Part shown: one piece after another, positions 20,901-30,885 of the stretch
Numbering within the stretch: position 1 is the stretch's first letter
Layout: every line of letters starts with the position of its first letter
NCBI GenBank assembly: GCA_949825065.1
Contig: OX463839.1
Location: forward strand, 33,365,540-33,429,539
Direction: 5' to 3'
From: Odontocerum albicorne
Lineage: Eukaryota; Arthropoda; Insecta; Trichoptera; Odontoceridae
Length of the DNA: 64,000 nt
The notes under the pieces: generated by a model
Told to the model about the DNA's origin: nothing
Seen by the model: the letters and a program-made list of their open reading frames with translations, nothing else
Databases searched by the model: none
Program-made: the position numbers and the translations under genes

Positions 20901-22484
20901 AATCAAAAAATCTCTGTAAAAACATTTATTTCTCTAACGTCCTTATGTCAACTAATTGGTGGTTATCAGTTGGGAATGGGATGATTGATTATTTCTTCGA
21001 ATTTATATCTTGTATTCATCATGTATGACCTCACACATTCTTCAAAAATAAGAAAATAAAACATGAACGTGAGGGAGCCTAGGGAGGGAGGTAGAACATA
21101 AATTATCGTCTAGAGATGATGTAATTATTGAAGTAATAGTTAATGGCTCTATTTTTACGTGATGGTATAATGATGTTCAAAATCCGCATCAAGTGTACCC
21201 TCGAGTAATGTTCGCTATGACAAGATTACAAATGAATATTAATCGTGGGAGTGATTAATATTTTTTAATGTTTAACATAGCATTGTAGTTTTTCTTTTGT
21301 TACACTTGTGTTTATATTCGTATATTTTTCTTTAACAACTTCTTAATACTAAAAACACACTTATATGAATAATAAAATAATATAATTCATTAATTAATTC
21401 AACTGGTTTTATACTTAACGACTTTCACAGAAACGTAAACAATTCAACAACTTTGAATAAGACAAGTCCTGTTTCGCTTTATAGAAACTTTTTGTTTGAA
21501 AATGCTTTCATAGATCGAAACAAACATATTACTTGTTCGACGTTTTTTTTTTGAGAATTGTTCACCTTTTGCTAAACAAAATTGTAAAAGAAAATTGAAA
21601 AGTAGAGATAATTTTAATAAAAAAAATTGAGATAAAAAGTAAACTATAATATTTAAAGCAGAAAAATTGCAAAACATGTTTACATAATATAAATTTATTT
21701 AATGTATAAATAAATATTCCATCTTTATTTATGTTACATATATGCGATCACAAAATTCCAATTTGAGTATTATTCCTGTAACCTTTTTAATGGACGATAA
21801 AAGACTGTACATTATTTTTAAACTTTTCTTATTTAAATAGCAACTCAATTGTTTACTATCAAACTGATTTAATATAAATACTACAAAGTAGAGTTCAATT
21901 AAAAAATAAATCAATTGCAAGATTCGAGGCATTTAGATGCGTTATTTATGAAAAAAATGTGCATTCTTACAAAGAACATTTGTTTTTCTTATCAAAAAAA
22001 TTATAAATAATAAGCAAAATATTAACAACAATAATCTCGAAATTTACTTTTTTATTTCTTCAAGGGAAAATTCAATAACGATCGAAAGATTGCATAAAAT
22101 AATATTATTTTGTTTTTATCAATAAAACGATATCACGTTCTTCAACAATTCCATCGGTTTATGTATTACTCGTAAGTAGGTTTTATTTAAGATTTTATGC
22201 TGAAAATTCAAAAGATTTTTTTTGTCTATTAATTTAAAAAAACGCAATTGATATATGCGATAAATTTTTATTATTCCCAATTTTTTTACTTATTTGAATT
22301 TGACGTGCTTTTATTTTACTAGAGCCTATATTTCTAGATTTAAACTGAATTTGTGTCTTCATTGTATATTAATACGTAAATATTTTTACTGAAAAAAAAT
22401 ATAAAAATTTAATTAAAAATTATATTTACCGGATATACTGAAAATTGCTAACGCCCCTGCAAACAATAACATCAGTCGCGCCAT
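14916..22484 (-). CDS. Gene 1: two-exon gene for a small secreted disordered protein (167 aa); join of 22484-22430 and 15364-14916
   Basis: Exon 1 (22484-22430) begins ATG and encodes MARLMLLFAGALAIFSIS, a clear signal peptide, ending after one base of codon 19 at a GTAAAT donor (22429-22424). Exon 2 begins at 15364 after a pyrimidine-rich acceptor (TTTCTTATTCCAG) and supplies the other two bases, giving Asp19. The phases agree and the joined frame is exactly 168 codons with the TAA at 14916-14918. The mature protein starts near AYPASSRQLLPHIPGYVPVY and continues IRNGDTPLEDINLDLAEAFH. The remaining ~90 residues are rich in Glu, Asp, Lys and Ser with no cysteine, predicted to be disordered. 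I recognise no domain and assign no function; secretion is inferred from the signal peptide. The 7065-bp intron holds several transposon remnants. An extra exon inside the intron cannot be excluded. Confidence 0.78.
15500..15690 (+). pseudogene. LINE 3' remnant in the gene 1 intron (CCHC-like tail)
   Basis: The plus strand reads KWDLVESLFCKCGEI, a stop, then TLNHIVYKCLLYAVSGDMEG and LHTRTPNDLIRLEKTHCKLG. The CKCGE..TM.HI...CPL pattern is the C-terminal end of several metazoan non-LTR retrotransposon polyproteins. It is broken by one stop. Confidence 0.7.
15700..16490. other. Intron sequence, nothing recognised
   Basis: AT-rich gene 1 intron; one octamer TACTCGTA at 15897. Confidence 0.5.
16491..16590 (+). 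repeat. Short repeat, partner of 1748-1850
   Basis: TTGTACAGCACTGGTACAAA, ACTGTAAAATGGTTGGATGG and CTGCCGCTTAGTACTCGTAG. At the last position the partner reads CTCAATCCTCGGAGG, so here the octamer TACTCGTA differs by substitutions, not an insertion. Confidence 0.55.
16591..17280. other. Intron sequence, nothing recognised
   Basis: No exon, RNA gene or repeat identified on either strand. Confidence 0.45.
17281..17345 (-). repeat. SINE-A 3' fragment
   Basis: ATTGTATTACACTTGCGTTG then ATAAAGTACAACCTCGTGGG matches the inverted SINE-A 3' end; the head is absent. A more decayed piece is at 17430-17515 (ATTACACTCGGATCGTAAAC). Confidence 0.65.
17540..17856 (-). pseudogene. Scrambled mariner transposase remnant
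   Basis: Reading on the minus strand: ESEHFRHLLLFAVNRG then NKAARDICEVYSEDAMNERT, the N-terminus of a mariner transposase. It is followed by SFNNDVELRTWLDEFFESRP, which belongs near the C-terminus, and then by GKFDLKDTERSGRPVDFDED, which returns to the N-terminal part. Parts of one protein are therefore out of order. The catalytic core is absent. It lies in the gene 1 intron. Confidence 0.75.
17857..18603. other. Intron sequence, nothing recognised
   Basis: AT-rich, no recognisable feature. Confidence 0.45.
18608..19553. mobile_element. piggyBac-like non-autonomous element
   Basis: The left end is TTAA (18604-18607) then CCCTTGGGCGGGCGCA. The right end read inward on the minus strand is CCCTCCGTCGGGTGCA, matching at 12 of 16 positions. 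The right flank is TTCA (19554-19557) where TTAA is expected. Subterminal motifs also match: AATCTGTGAGATGAGTT on the left and AATCTCACAGATGAGTTGCG on the right, with another GATGAGTTGCGCCCGA at about 18793. No transposase frame remains in the 946 bp. Confidence 0.6.
19650..19910 (+). repeat. Interspersed repeat R1, partner of 7040-7290
   Basis: Same orientation as the first copy and about 70% identical by eye; shared blocks are listed there. It ends near an octamer TACTCGTA at 19909 that the first copy lacks, but the alignment there is too weak to interpret. Confidence 0.65.
19917..20624. other. Intron sequence, nothing recognised
   Basis: AT-rich; octamer TACTCGTA at 20361. Short open frames here look like chance. 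Confidence 0.45.
20625..20763 (-). repeat. SINE-C copy (tRNA-derived)
   Basis: On the minus strand it starts GGTGCATGGTCGTACGGTAA (A-box-like), then GTTCGGTTTGAACCCC (B-box-like). A body follows with GTGCTACTCTCCTCGAACGA, then GCACTTTTTCCGCCTAGTGT and a CATAAGGATACCTATGA end. The second copy is at 34727-34842. Head and body both differ from SINE-A and SINE-B. Confidence 0.75.
20764..22427. other. Intron sequence of gene 1, AT-rich, nothing recognised
   Basis: Very AT-rich, with homopolymer runs and one octamer TACTCGTA at 22167. No repeats or exons are evident. Confidence 0.45.
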
Positions 22485-22798
22485 CCTTAGAGGGTGATGT
22501 AGAAAAATTGCACTTCCAGAGGGATGACACCAAACAGAACTGTAAACTTTCAAGTAAATGTTCAGAACCACTACGAAGGGAAACCCCAAAAGGTTTGTTT
22601 CACTCGACAGAAAGGGATGACGAAGGGTAAATGCTCGAAGAGATAAGACTGTCTGAGAGAAGAGTGCTCACAAGATGAGATGTGGCCTCTGACGGATCCA
22701 GTGGAGCAGCTGGAGAGAGACTGTGCGGTGGAGATTACAGATTGCAGACTGCGGAGTGTGGAGTGGAGTGGCGAGCAACGGACGCCGGCAGCCGGGAA

Positions 22799-22830
22799 TG
22801 CCAATGGCGATGACCGCTACAGGTTTTATA
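22799..22830 (-). promoter_or_regulatory. Core promoter of gene 1: TATA box and initiator
   Basis: TATAAAA reads on the minus strand from 22830 to 22824. Thirty bases downstream is GGCATTCC, whose CA at 22800-22799 fits an initiator with +1 at 22799. The spacing of 31 bases from the TATA T to +1 is canonical. It implies a 5' untranslated leader of about 315 bases to the ATG at 22484. The leader and promoter (about 22485-22870) are clearly more GC-rich than the surrounding DNA, as expected of a real transcription start region. Confidence 0.6.
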
Positions 22831-22982
22831 CGGACACTCGGCGAGATTACGGTTTCGCACTGTAATCGCACAGCCTCGCAACTGATATTTCAATCTTTCA
22901 CAGAAACTATACTTATTCGCTTTTCGGAAAAGTGAAAATTATAATAATTATTGTCTTTATTTTTTATTGTTATTACTTTTAC

Positions 22983-23330
22983 TTTAATTATACTACAATA
23001 GTATTCATGATACTACCTTCCTACGTTATATTTAAGTCCTTTAATTTAATTATATATAATTCGTGGTAGTATCTTCCAAGGTTATATTTTAGTTATTTTT
23101 CTTTAATTATACTATATTTTCGTGGTACTTATTCGTACGTTGTGTTTTAGTTATTTTACTTTCATTATACTATCTCTTCATGGCACTTCTTCGTACGTTG
23201 TGTTTTAATTGTTTAATTTTCATTATACTATATTCCCGTGGCACTTCTCTCAGACGTTATGTTTTAGTTATTTTACTTCCATTATACTATCCATTCATAG
23301 CACTATCTTCCTATGTTATATTTCTATCTA
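22983..23330. repeat. Tandem array, about 60 bp x 6, diverged
   Basis: Successive units contain TTTAATTATACTAC, then CATTATACTATCTCTTCATG, GGCACTTCTTCGTACGTTGT and GTTTTAGTTATTTTAC at intervals of 58-62 bases. It lies directly upstream of the gene 1 promoter. Confidence 0.8.
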
Positions 23331-23836
23331 CAGTTGATTTATATTAAGCCAGCAAAATGAAACAGATTTTTTAGTATGTTCAATTTAATACAAATGTGAA
23401 CTTTACTATTCAATTAACAAAATTCTAATGATAATATAAAACACACATATTTCTTCAAAATAAAATATAAGTTTATTTTATAATAATTAAATTTGTTATA
23501 ACCTTAATACTCGCCAGAACAGATACTGGAGATAGGAGTTAAAAACACCCATCAAGGGGATTCATGTGAAATAACAAAGTAAATTATTATTCAATATTCT
23601 ATACACGGAGTTCCATGGAAGAAGTCAAAACCCTTAATAGAAGGTATGTTAATAAACATAACATTATAAATGTGAGGTATAGGAAAAATTATTTAAAAAA
23701 GGCTTTATAATCATATCAAAAAAATATAACGGCATATGATTTTACGTCTAGTGTATGTACATTATTTTGATTTAAAAAAAGGATTCAAATAAAATCTATA
23801 CACTATCTTACTACAAACCATTATTATCCAATAAAA
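23331..23836. other. Spacer between tandem arrays
   Basis: AT-rich, nothing recognised. Confidence 0.5.
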
Positions 23837-24604
23837 ATGTGTTCTATGCTGTATTTTAAGAGCATACCGATACTTCATCCTAAAATGTGTTCTATGCTGT
23901 ATTTTAAGAGCATACCGATACTTCATCCTAAAATGTGTTCTATGCTGTATTTTAAGAGCATACCGATACTTCATCCTAAAATGTGTTCTATGCTGTATTT
24001 TAAGAGCATACCGATACTTCATCCTAAAATGTGTTCTATGATGTATTTTAAGAGCATACCGATACTTCATCCTAAAATGTGTTCTATGCTGTATTTTAAG
24101 AGCATACCGATACTTCATCCTAAAATGTGTTCTATGCTGTATTTTAAGAGCATACCGATACTTCATCCTAAAATGTGTTCTATGATGTATTTTAAGAGCA
24201 TACCGATACTTCATCCTAAAATGTGTTCTATGCTGTATTTTTAGAGCATACTGATACTTCATCCTAAAATGTGTTCTATGTTGTATTTTAAGAGCATACC
24301 GATACTTCATCCTAAAATGTGTTCTATGCTGTATTTTAAGAGCATACCGATACTTCATCCTAAAATGTGTTCTATGCTGTATTTTAAGAGCATACTGATA
24401 CTTCATCCTAAAATGTGTTCTATGCTGTATTTTAAGAGCATACCGATACTTCATCCTAAAATGTGTTCTATGTTGTATTTTAAGAGCATACCGATACTTC
24501 ATCCTAAAATGTGTTCTATGCTGTATTTTAAGAGCATACCGATACTTCATCCTAAAATGTGTTCTATGTTGTATTTTAAGAGCATACCGATACTTCATCC
24601 TAAA
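23837..24604. repeat. Minisatellite, 48 bp x 16
   Basis: Sixteen units of exactly 48 bp run from 23837: ATGTGTTCTATGCTGTATTT, then TAAGAGCATACCGATACTTC, then ATCCTAAA. Variants are single-base (TATGATG, TATGTTG, ATACTGAT, TTTTTAGAG). The unit length is divisible by three and contains no stop in one frame on each strand, so 278-codon and 135-codon open frames appear on opposite strands (16-residue period); I do not regard them as genes. Each standard unit holds a 6-bp hairpin, TATGCT and AGCATA, with a 10-base loop. Near identity suggests recent expansion or homogenisation. Confidence 0.95.
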
Positions 24605-24882
24605 ATATTGAAAAATTTGAAGCTAGACATATTCATCGAGTAAAGCGTGTTTATTTTCCTACGAATTTATTAAGATATGTATTCGTAAGATTTCTCAACT
24701 TGAACATTATTTTGTGAATCGTATTTATTTTGTAAAAGAAAATGCCTTTCAATAAGATAAAACTAGCCGATGTTGATATTTCAGTAAATAAATTGAGCTC
24801 ACTTTAGGTATATAATTGAACCATTTCACGAGGAAGCAAGAGTATCAGTGTGTTTATTTATTAGTTTATTTGATTCACGACA

Positions 24883-25400
24883 CAACAGTGTATTTTATAA
24901 TACATAACATGAAAACAATAGCACGCAAGACAAGTTAATTTAAATACTTAAAATTATTGACGACATTACGTAAATTTTATTTTGAACTAACTTTAATGTA
25001 TGATAAATCTTCATGACTCAACAGTGTATTTTACATAAAACAAAAATAATAGCACACAACACCAGTTGGTTTAAATACTTAAAATCATTGACAACATTAC
25101 GTAAATTTTATTTTAAACTAACTTGAAGATACAATAAAACTTTACGGCGCAACAGTGTCTTTTGCATAAAACAAAAAGAATAACACACGAAACCGGTTGA
25201 TTTAAATACTTAAAATCATTGACAATATTACGTTAAACTTATCTAAAAGTAACATGAAGACAATAAAAATTCATGGCGCAACATTGTCTTTTAAATAACA
25301 TGGAAACAATAGCACACAAAATCAGTTAATTTAAATACTTAAAATTATTGACAAAATTACACAAAAAAATTCTAAAACTAACATGATAAAACAAGCGAGT
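24883..25400. repeat. Tandem array, about 130 bp x 4
   Basis: The marker CAACAGTGT (CAACATTGT in the last unit) starts at 24883, 25019, 25150 and 25279. Each unit repeats AATAGCACACAA, TTTAAATACTTAAAAT(T/C)ATTG, GACAA(C/T)ATTACGTAAA and a CTAAC-type end. The units are diverged, so this is older than the 48-bp array. Confidence 0.88.
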
Positions 25401-25706
25401 AGTAAAAGCTACAAATTTATTGTTTGAATTAATCTTATGTTTATAAAGTATGTATATTTAAGTTCGATATATGTATGTATGTTATATTGCAATATATTAC
25501 CAAAATTTTTGGCAAGTAGACTTACTTAACAGAGGAAAATGTATTTTAGATTTTATAGAATAAAAAAAATCCTTTTGTTATCTTTAAACTTTTATCTATT
25601 TTTTATCGTGTACTATGTATTTAATTTAATATCATTGTGTTAAACTTTTTTCAAATGTAAAATAAAAACTTAAAAGTAACGATCCTCGGAAAAATTGCAG
25701 AAAAAG
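25401..25706. other. Spacer between tandem arrays
   Basis: AT-rich, nothing recognised. Confidence 0.5.
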
Positions 25707-25816
25707 TATATCCATAATCTATATATCATATAACAGAGAAAAATATATCCATAATCTATATATCATATAACAGAGAAAAATATATCCATAATCTATATAT
25801 CATATAACGGAGAAAT
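25707..25816. repeat. Tandem array, 37 bp x 3
   Basis: TATATCCATAATCTATATAT then CATATAACAGAGAAAAA repeats at 25707, 25744 and 25781 with at most a base or two of difference (ACGG for ACAG in the last). Confidence 0.92.
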
Positions 25817-26195
25817 CAATCTGATGAATACTTATTAGAAAATACATATATTATTTAATCGTATAAGAATCTTGAAAATTGTCGCAATCGAATGAATAAA
25901 CATTTATTTTTAAATTTATTTTATTATCATAAAAAATATTTGCAATGCGAATTGTTATATACGAGTACATATATTATATGAAATTCATTATTGTTATAAA
26001 TTACAATTTTAATTTCAATTAGAAAATAAATGTGAGTTGCAATGTTATTCGCAGTATTCAAGTGGACAAAGCGAGTACGGGATGTCTTCTGGGGAAATAT
26101 AATATACAATAATATCTTGCGCATCTTCCCCTGCATTTGAAAAAGTGTACATATAGAAACTTGTTTTAATAACCATATAGTTATAAACGGGTATA

Positions 26196-27181
26196 CAGTA
26201 GTCCCTCGTTATCCGCGAGGGATAGGTTCCAAACACCCCCGCGGATGGCGAAATACCGACAATAATATTGAACTCCTTCAAAATTACCGTATACTCGTAT
26301 TTAAGAAATACCTGTACTCGGCAGCAGTTTTCTGTAAATACACTGAACGATCTCGTCTCCGTTTTATCTGTTCTTGCATCTGTCTTCACTGTAATAGTTA
26401 TTCTTCTGTTAGTGATTGTAGGTTCTGTTAGGTATTTTCTTCCAAACCAGTCAGTTTCGTCGCAATTAAAGACTTGCCTTGGACAGTATCCGCCCTCAAT
26501 GAATTCCTCAAACTGTGCAGGAAACGAACCAGTAGTTTCCTGATCTACAGAGGCCGCTTCACCACTAAATTTAATGTTTTTCAGTCCATACCTATTTCGA
26601 AACCTAAACCAACCCTTACTCAATGTTAATGACTTCTTTTTGCACTGGTTTGAGGAAATCTCTTTCGAAGTCTCGGTAAATACTCAATGCTATCGTTCGT
26701 AAAATACATTTGTCGATCAGTACACGTTTTTTGTTCATTTCTCCAACCCAAAAAACTCAATGTTTTCCCATCTTTATCAAGTTTTTTTCACGCACCATTT
26801 GTGTAACTTTTGCAGATTGACTTGCAACAGCAAAACAAGCGTGAGTTTCTTTCACGTTTTTGAGTGCTTAACGAATATAAGATTCGTTTTTTCATACATT
26901 GTGTTCTTTTCTTTAAAGTTTCCGAGTCACCAGCATGACTAGTCTTGCGTTTTGGAGGCATTATCATAGTAAGTTAGGGTTATTTGAACGCAAACACCAA
27001 GATGCAGGGAACGGTGCGATCACAGCAAGAGATGGAGCGTGACTGATCACGTGGGTGACTTGAGATGAATCTTTAGGTCTTTGGTAGGCCATCCTTTGGT
27101 ACTGATTTGGCGCGATATTACAAAAAATAGCGAAAGAGGTCAACTGTGGATACAGATCCCGCGGATAATAAGGGACTACTG
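26196..27181 (-). mobile_element. Tigger-type (pogo superfamily) element, decayed
   Basis: Inverted termini: left CAGTAGTCCCTCGTTATCCG from 26196, right (minus strand) CAGTAGTCCCTTATTATCCG from 27181. The left flank is TA; the right flank is TG, so the TA duplication has mutated on one side. The ~986-bp size is too small for a full element. The remnant transposase inside is on the minus strand. Confidence 0.88.
26267..26961 (-). pseudogene. Tigger/pogo transposase pseudogene
   Basis: The start ATG is probably at 26961 (MPPKRKTSHAGDSETLKKR), a typical Tigger N-terminus with a basic region before the DNA-binding domain. Frameshifts and stops follow (about 26900-26640). From 26623 a long frame resumes with KGWFRFRNRYGLKNIKFSGE, the end of the CENP-B-type helix-turn-helix region, and then QVFNCDETDWFGRKYL, the start of the DDE domain with its first acidic residue. 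The rest of the catalytic domain is missing. Loss of middle and C-terminal parts makes it non-functional. Confidence 0.82.
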
Positions 27182-27460
27182 TGTTTTATTCACACGTATT
27201 ATATATATTTTTGTATAATATTTCTGTAAATGGTAAATACTCGTAGTACATTGTTGTAAGGTAGGGTTTATTTTAGGTCTTTACAGTGCCACATATAATA
27301 ATGAAATGAATTTTTTAACAAATTACAAAGAATATTCTAACTAATATTATTCATTATTTTCTTGAACTTTTCGTAGATGATACTCCATTTCGCAACAACA
27401 ATATTTGTTTGAAATATTTCATAATTAATAACATTAATGTGGTAAATTATTTTGATAAAG

Positions 27461-27590
27461 GTATTGTATTTAACTTTCGTTGTATACAGTAAAACCTGGT
27501 GGGCTTATTTCCATGTGGCAGTCTCTTACAACCAACCAAAAATATGTTAAAAGTAAGCGAACCCGCAAACCACGGGTTCGAAAAATTAAA
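27461..27590 (-). repeat. SINE-A copy, 5' head mostly lost
   Basis: TTCGTTGTATACAGTAAAAC, then CTGGTGGGCTTATTTCCATG and ACAACCAACCAAAAATATG; only a trace of the B box (CGAACCCGCAAACC) remains. Confidence 0.75.
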
Positions 27591-27774
27591 AATAATTTTC
27601 CTTAAAATTGTTTTTTTTAATATGATGTATTAAATTGACTCTTGTAATAGTATTTTTAGCTTTAATACATTGAAAAATAATTCTAGTGTCGGTGGATTAT
27701 TTATAAAAAATTAAAACATGCGTAAACATTTATAAACAGATAAAACAATAAAACATTTATTTCTACAGACACTT

Positions 27775-27870
27775 TATCGTTAAGTACACAAATAGTGAGT
27801 TTTTTTGCCATGTGACAATCGCTACCAACCAATCAGACAAAAGTTGCGCAGATTCGTGCCAATTGCTTCT
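27775..27870 (-). repeat. SINE-A body fragment
   Basis: GTTTTTTTGCCATGTGACAA then TCGCTACCAACCAATCAGAC matches the SINE-A body; the remainder is decayed. Confidence 0.55.
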
Positions 27871-28331
27871 TGAAAAGTTGTAACGTTATTTAAAAAAATA
27901 CTTGAGCATTCCTTATTGTGAATATCGTTAAAGACTGGGAAAGGATACAATCCAAGGAGTTATGGATAAATACATTTTGCCACTGAAGAGAAGTCGCTGT
28001 TTTAAGCATGCCAACGAGGCTGAGATTCTTACGGCAGTCGGTAACTGATTCCGTAGTGTGATGGCATGAACAGTAAACATGAGCGTACTGCAAGTCCATT
28101 TACATATACAATGTGATTCTTTATAATGTTTCTTATACGAAAAAAACATATCGCACCATTCTTAGGCATCCACTGTTATTATATGAAATCTATAATACAT
28201 GGGATGCCTTAACATTCTTCAACGTTATTAAATTCGTTATTTATAGTTAAGGCATTACCACTGTAGAGGTTTAAATATATTGTAATTTGTTTAGTTAAAC
28301 ACTGTTTATTGCACTTTATATAAAGGCATAA

Positions 28332-28371
28332 CCCTACCGGTTCCGTCTTTGACACTTTGAAACCGGTAGGG
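28332..28371. repeat. Perfect 11-bp inverted repeat (hairpin)
   Basis: CCCTACCGGTT at 28332-28342 and AACCGGTAGGG at 28361-28371 are exact complements with an 18-base loop. The arms are GC-rich in AT-rich surroundings. It directly precedes an 87-bp duplication whose units also start with TAGGGCTATACTG. Confidence 0.8.
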
Positions 28372-28540
28372 CTATACTGTTTATTAAAATGGAATAAATA
28401 AAAAAATATAATGTTATTAAATTCTCTTGAGTCTTCTACTCTGATTAAACCAGTAGGGCTATACTGTTTATTAAAATGGAATAAATAAAAAAATACAATG
28501 TTATTAAATTCTCTTGAGTCTTCTACTGTGATTAAATGAA
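28371..28540. repeat. Tandem duplication, 87 bp x 2
   Basis: GCTATACTGTTTATTAAAAT, then AAATTCTCTTGAGTCTTCTA occurs at 28371 and again at 28458 with only a few differences. Confidence 0.92.
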
Positions 28541-28741
28541 TGTATGCTAATTGCATCCATGCATCTCAAACCGAAATATTCTACATTAACTTCTAAATGT
28601 AAGCTACGATTTAGATGTTTTTTTGTAGTGTAATATGTACAATAAGATTATAGAAACACAAATGAAAGATCTTTAATCTATGTATATAAATAATATATAG
28701 ATATCCTTGAGGATAGTCTGCTTTCTAAACGACGCCATATA

Positions 28742-29693
28742 CGAGGCGTATCCACAAAGTAAGTGTACTGAGGCTCTCACGATCGGATGGATTTTATTTT
28801 CGACATGTTGGCTACACTTCCGTGTAGCCTGACCCTTCCCCTCACAACAAGACCGGTTTGAGGTCAGTACGTTGAGAAGTGTCGACGCGACAATACGTTT
28901 TGTGAAAAATGTCAACCCAATCTCCCGCCAAGTGCGAAATTTTGTAAAAAGGCAAGAGTTTTTGAGGCGCTGCGAACTCCATGGAGATGAATTTCTCCGC
29001 TCCATCGTTACTGGAGATGAAACTTGGGTTGCACACTACACGTCTGAAACCAAAAGGCAGTCTCAACAGTGGCGTCACACCTCTTCACCCTCCGCCAAAA
29101 AGTTCAAAACCACAATTTCAGCCAAGAAAATCATGACATTCGTGTTTTGGGACTGTCAAGGCATAATTTTAATTGAATATGTGTCTCAAGGGGAGACCAT
29201 CAACTCTGCAAGATACTGTGAGACCCTAAAAAAATTGCAAAGGGCGATTCAGAACAAGAGGAGAGGCATGCTGACAAAGGGAGTCTGCCTGCTGCATGAC
29301 AATGCCAGACCACATACGGCCAACGCCACGAAGGAACTGCTCGCCTCGTTTAAATGGGATGTCCTGAACCATCCCGCGCATTCCTCTGACCTAGCACCTT
29401 CAGATTACTTTCTCTTTACCTCCCTGAAGCTGCACATGGGTGAAAAAAGGTTTTCAACCGACGAGGAGGTAAAGGAGGAGCCGGAGAAGTAGACGGAGGG
29501 GTTGGCGGGAAACTACTTCGAGGAAGGCATCAAAAAGTTGATACCCCGCTTCACCACCTGCATTGAGAGGAATGGCGACTAGGTCGAAAAATAGCTTACA
29601 TATGTACTATGGTAACGACGTAATTTTTTTGTTTAAATAAAAAAAATTGTAACCTACAAAAATTTAGTACACTTACTTTCTGGATATGCCTCG
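28742..29693 (+). mobile_element. Second mariner element, internally deleted
   Basis: Inverted ends: left CGAGGCGTATCCACAAAGTA from 28742, right (minus strand) CGAGGCATATCCAGAAAGTA from 29693, continuing AGTGTACT on both sides (28 bp, two mismatches). TA duplications are at 28740-28741 and 29694-29695. The length is 952 bp instead of about 1.3 kb. It is a different mariner subfamily from the element at 2146. Confidence 0.92.
28872..29582 (+). pseudogene. mariner transposase pseudogene (N-terminus deleted, one premature stop)
   Basis: An original start is visible at 28908 in another frame (MSTQSPAKCEI), joined after a deletion to the catalytic part. The long frame reads SIVTGDETWVAHYTSETKRQ with the first Asp, LLHDNARPHTANATKELL with the second and HSSDLAPSDYFLF with the third; second and third are 34 residues apart, so the D,D34D triad survives. 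A TAG at 29490 interrupts the C-terminus, which continues in frame (GNYFEEGIKKLIPRF) to a TAG at 29580. Both helix-turn-helix motifs are lost, so it cannot bind its ends. Confidence 0.9.
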
Positions 29694-29695
29694 TA

Positions 29696-30378
29696 TTTTG
29701 TTTCATATAATTTACAATGAGCCTGAAGTACGCAGTAAGGTTCCAAAACATTGTCATTTTATTACAATATTATCACTAGAAGTATCTAGAAATCATCAAA
29801 TACGCTAAAATAATTGTAAGAAATTGATAATGAGGTTTCCATTTATAATTACTAAAAAATCACTATGTTTATTACCAAGATATATAAATTCGTGATATTT
29901 TATCTTGTAAAAGATTTCTAAACACATAGTATAATTGCAATCAATTATCGTATTTGATTGATTGCGTTTATAATAATATAGCATTTGAACGGAGAATATA
30001 CGTTTAACCTTACAATAAATGTTAAATTTGTTTTGATATCTCTACATGACTTTCAGATATTCGTTTTACGCCGAATCCATGAATATTTGATTTAAAAAAA
30101 ACATTTTATCTTTTATTGTCTACAATAAGGCATTGGAATAATTTACTAATTATTAATAGAGTTTGCATTAATAGCAAGACGCAAAATTTATTAATTTTAA
30201 AAAGTTTGTCAGGGATTTATGCCTTCACTGTTTTTATTTATTTATTAGGTTACTAAGAAAAACCTTGTCAGCAAACTAATCCAGAATGACACCATTTTTT
30301 TGGTACTATCAAACCCAGAACCCCTGGGCCATAGAAATAGCTTCAATAGGTAACTAAAATGTTTTAAGGCTCCTTAAT
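29696..30378. other. Spacer, nothing recognised
   Basis: AT-rich with no feature until the TA repeat; a weak B-box-like AAACCCAGAACCCCTGGGC at about 30309 may be a SINE trace. Confidence 0.4.
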
Positions 30379-30674
<296 letters not shown>

Positions 30675-30874
30675 NNNNNNNNNNNNNNNNNNNNNNNNNN
30701 NNNNNNNNNNNNNNNNNNNNNNNNNNNNNNNNNNNNNNNNNNNNNNNNNNNNNNNNNNNNNNNNNNNNNNNNNNNNNNNNNNNNNNNNNNNNNNNNNNNN
30801 NNNNNNNNNNNNNNNNNNNNNNNNNNNNNNNNNNNNNNNNNNNNNNNNNNNNNNNNNNNNNNNNNNNNNNNNNN
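30675..30874. other. Assembly gap (200 N)
   Basis: Exactly 200 N, likely a placeholder and not a measured distance. Open frames drawn through it are artefacts. Confidence 0.99.
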
Positions 30875-30885
30875 CTTCTGCACAT

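Noticed and set aside
22571..22871. Coding frames in the GC-rich stretch upstream of gene 1 exon 1
   Set aside because: The stretch fits a 5' leader and promoter; the frames are short, overlap on both strands and match nothing.
23762..24598. 278-codon minus-strand frame with a 16-residue repeat, and plus-strand frames over the same array
   Set aside because: Explained by a 48-bp unit without stops in those frames; both strands are open, and there is no start, splice or promoter context.
23837..24604. CRISPR-like regular array
   Set aside because: No variable spacers; whole unit repeats, and the DNA is eukaryotic.
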